Shown here: positions 15,164 to 16,329 of the stretch, in pieces
Layout of the letters: each line of letters starts with the position of its first letter
How positions within the stretch are numbered: position 1 is the first letter of the stretch
Source of the DNA: Kiloniellales bacterium
Lineage (GTDB): Bacteria; Pseudomonadota; Alphaproteobacteria; Kiloniellales; JAKSDN01
Reading direction: 5' to 3'
Length of the DNA stretch: 16,329 bases
Assembly (NCBI GenBank): GCA_022360075.1
Contig: JAKSDN010000756.1
Location: 1 to 16,329, forward strand
The notes under the pieces: generated by a model
Seen by the model: the letters and a program-made list of their open reading frames with translations, nothing else
Database searches by the model: none
What the model was told of the DNA's origin: nothing
Program-made: the position numbers and the translations under genes

Positions 15164-16153
15164 ATGACCACTGTGAGATCGGGCAACAGCCCCGCCGGTC
15201 GGTCCAATCAGCCTTCGGACAGGATCGTCGCCGAAGCTGCCTGGATGTACTACGTGAAGGGCCTGAACCAAGACCGAATCGCCAAGGCGCTCTCCCTGTC
15301 GCGGCCGACCGTCATCAGCTATCTCCGCCTGGCCAAGGAGCGACGCCTCGTCGATATCCGCATCGCGCCCGAGCACTACCGGCTCAACGCCTTGAGCGAC
15401 GTTCTGACCGAGAAGTTCTCCTTGAAAAGCGCCCACGTGGTGCCCGAAGAAGCCTTGACCGAGAAAGAGCTGCTGCACGCCGTCTGCGAAGTGGCGGCGC
15501 ACCTCCTGCCCACTCTGCTAAAGCCCGGAGACCAGCTCGGCGTGTCCTGGGGGACGACCATAGCGCTCGTTGCGGAGCTGATGCCGAACTGGCCGATCGA
15601 GAACATCATCGTGCGCCAGCTCATCGGCTCCATGGCGAACCCCCTTCTGAACACCTCCGAGAGCTGCACCATGGAGATCTCCCGGCGCCTTTCGGCCTAT
15701 TGTGTCAATCTCAACGCGCCGGCGGTGTGCTCGACCGCGAAGCTGGCACAGGCGCTCCGGCGGGAGCCGATCATCAACGAGCAGCTCACCGATCTCAGTA
15801 TTTGCAACAAGTCGATCTATTCTCTCAGCCCCTGCACATCGGGCACGCAAGTCGTGCATCTCAAAGTCGCTACGCGGCGGGACATTGCCAGCTACAAGAA
15901 GAAGGGCGCCGTGGGCATGATCGCCGGCCGCTTCTTCGACGCGCACGGCCAAGCCGTGCTCGGAGACCTCGATGACCGCCTCCTGGGCGCCGACCACGAG
16001 GTTCTGCGTGCCATGGAGGGCCAACTGGTGGCAAGCGGCGTTGCCAAAGCAAAAGCGACACTGGCCGCCCTGAGGGGCGGCTATGTCGACCACATCGTCG
16101 TCGATGCCCCTCTGGCGGAAAGCGTTATCGAGGCGGCGCGGGCTGCAATCTGA
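15164..16153 (+). CDS. SorC-family (DeoR/SorC) sugar-binding transcriptional regulator
   Basis: This 329-residue regulator probably controls the upstream transport and catabolic genes in response to a phosphorylated sugar or polyol. The N-terminus has a helix-turn-helix (about 34-56: LNQDRIAKALSLSRPTVISYL), and the rest is the SorC sugar-binding domain, with GVSWGTT after KPGDQL and GAVGMIAGRFFDAHG near the C-terminus. In the latter motif the acidic residue I expect after GAVG is Met. ATG 15164 is chosen with GGTGA at 15151-15155 upstream; in-frame GTG 15152 and TTG 15149 are alternatives. The gene follows the ATPase after 193 bases containing a repeat, so it may have its own transcript. EryD of erythritol loci belongs to the same family. 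Whether it represses or activates cannot be told. Confidence 0.92.
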   Translation: MTTVRSGNSPAGRSNQPSDRIVAEAAWMYYVKGLNQDRIAKALSLSRPTVISYLRLAKERRLVDIRIAPEHYRLNALSDVLTEKFSLKSAHVVPEEALTEKELLHAVCEVAAHLLPTLLKPGDQLGVSWGTTIALVAELMPNWPIENIIVRQLIGSMANPLLNTSESCTMEISRRLSAYCVNLNAPAVCSTAKLAQALRREPIINEQLTDLSICNKSIYSLSPCTSGTQVVHLKVATRRDIASYKKKGAVGMIAGRFFDAHGQAVLGDLDDRLLGADHEVLRAMEGQLVASGVAKAKATLAALRGGYVDHIVVDAPLAESVIEAARAAI

Positions 16154-16216
16154 CCAGCCTGAAAGTCCGATCCTCGTCTTGTGGAGCTGCTAAGGAGACA
16201 AAGACAGAACGGAAGC

Positions 16217-16237
16217 CCGTCCTCTTGGATCGGACGG
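16217..16237 (+). terminator. Weak stem-loop after the regulator gene
   Basis: CCGTCC (16217-16222) and GGACGG (16232-16237) pair around a nine-base loop, 64 bases after the regulator stop. There is no T-run, so termination is only a possibility. The rest of 16154-16329 shows nothing else I can support. Confidence 0.25.
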
Positions 16238-16329
16238 CGGGTACCAGCGCCGGCCACATGAGCCCAGGGAATCTCCGGGCCTTAAGCGCTCCTTCCGCTT
16301 CGGCTTGCCCGCAGCCTGGTGGGCGTGAA

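Noticed and set aside
16189..16200. A ribosome-site-like run CTAAGGAGACAA downstream of the regulator.
   Set aside because: No usable start codon lies at a suitable distance after it.
16258..16329. An ATG-started frame running open to the end of the window (24 codons).
   Set aside because: There is no ribosome site before the ATG and the text (SPGNLRALSAPSASACPQPGG) is uninformative; the fragment is too short to support a gene.
1..16329. CRISPR arrays, tRNA or rRNA genes, insertion sequences and attachment sites.
   Set aside because: I saw no regularly spaced direct repeats, no tRNA-like cloverleaf, no transposase or integrase text, and the gaps between genes are too short for most of these.

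Overview
The window looks like a stretch of a GC-rich proteobacterial chromosome, most likely an alphaproteobacterium of Rhodospirillales type. That assignment is an inference from the very high GC content, the long antisense shadow frames, the gene families, and one repeat at about 15021-15062 of a kind I recall from such genomes. All genes supported here lie on the + strand and fall into two unrelated modules, separated by a 332-bp gap at 7238-7569.

Module 1 (1-7237) is a respiratory molybdoenzyme operon. It begins inside the catalytic alpha subunit of a type II DMSO-reductase-family enzyme (the dimethylsulfide dehydrogenase / selenate reductase / chlorate reductase / ethylbenzene dehydrogenase group). 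The Fe-S beta subunit (1680-2660), a TorD-like chaperone (2670-3449) and a secreted heme-b gamma subunit (3460-4239) follow. The order alpha-beta-chaperone-gamma is that of ddhABDC, serABDC and clrABDC, not of ebdABCD. Two further genes follow with operon-like spacing. One is an NBP35/Mrp-type P-loop ATPase with a cysteine-rich N-terminus and a CPHC motif (4251-5363). The other is a 625-residue protein overlapping it by ATGA (5360-7237), whose 14 short repeats I read as two seven-bladed beta-propellers. These two are the least expected part of the window. I propose that they serve Fe-S loading or assembly of the molybdoenzyme. The true substrate of the enzyme cannot be read from this fragment.

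Module 2 (7570-16153) is a sugar or polyol uptake and catabolism locus. It holds a GlpD-like FAD dehydrogenase (7570-9333), an FGGY kinase closest by eye to L-xylulokinase (9305-10798), and a complete CUT1-type ABC importer: binding protein 10845-12131, permeases 12192-13064 and 13052-13861, ATPase 13876-14970. A SorC-family sugar-responsive regulator closes the module (15164-16153). The simplest reading is import of a polyol or sugar, phosphorylation by the kinase, oxidation of the phosphate by the flavoprotein into the quinone pool, and control by the regulator. The arrangement recalls glycerol and erythritol loci, but the substrate is not determined.

Regulatory-looking sequence includes an AT-rich promoter-like segment before the dehydrogenase (about 7443-7510), two overlapping 10-bp palindromes just after the propeller gene (7245-7261), a 13-bp GC-rich stem-loop between the binding-protein and first permease genes (12148-12177), and a REP-like repeat upstream of the regulator. 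The last 176 bases hold no supported gene.
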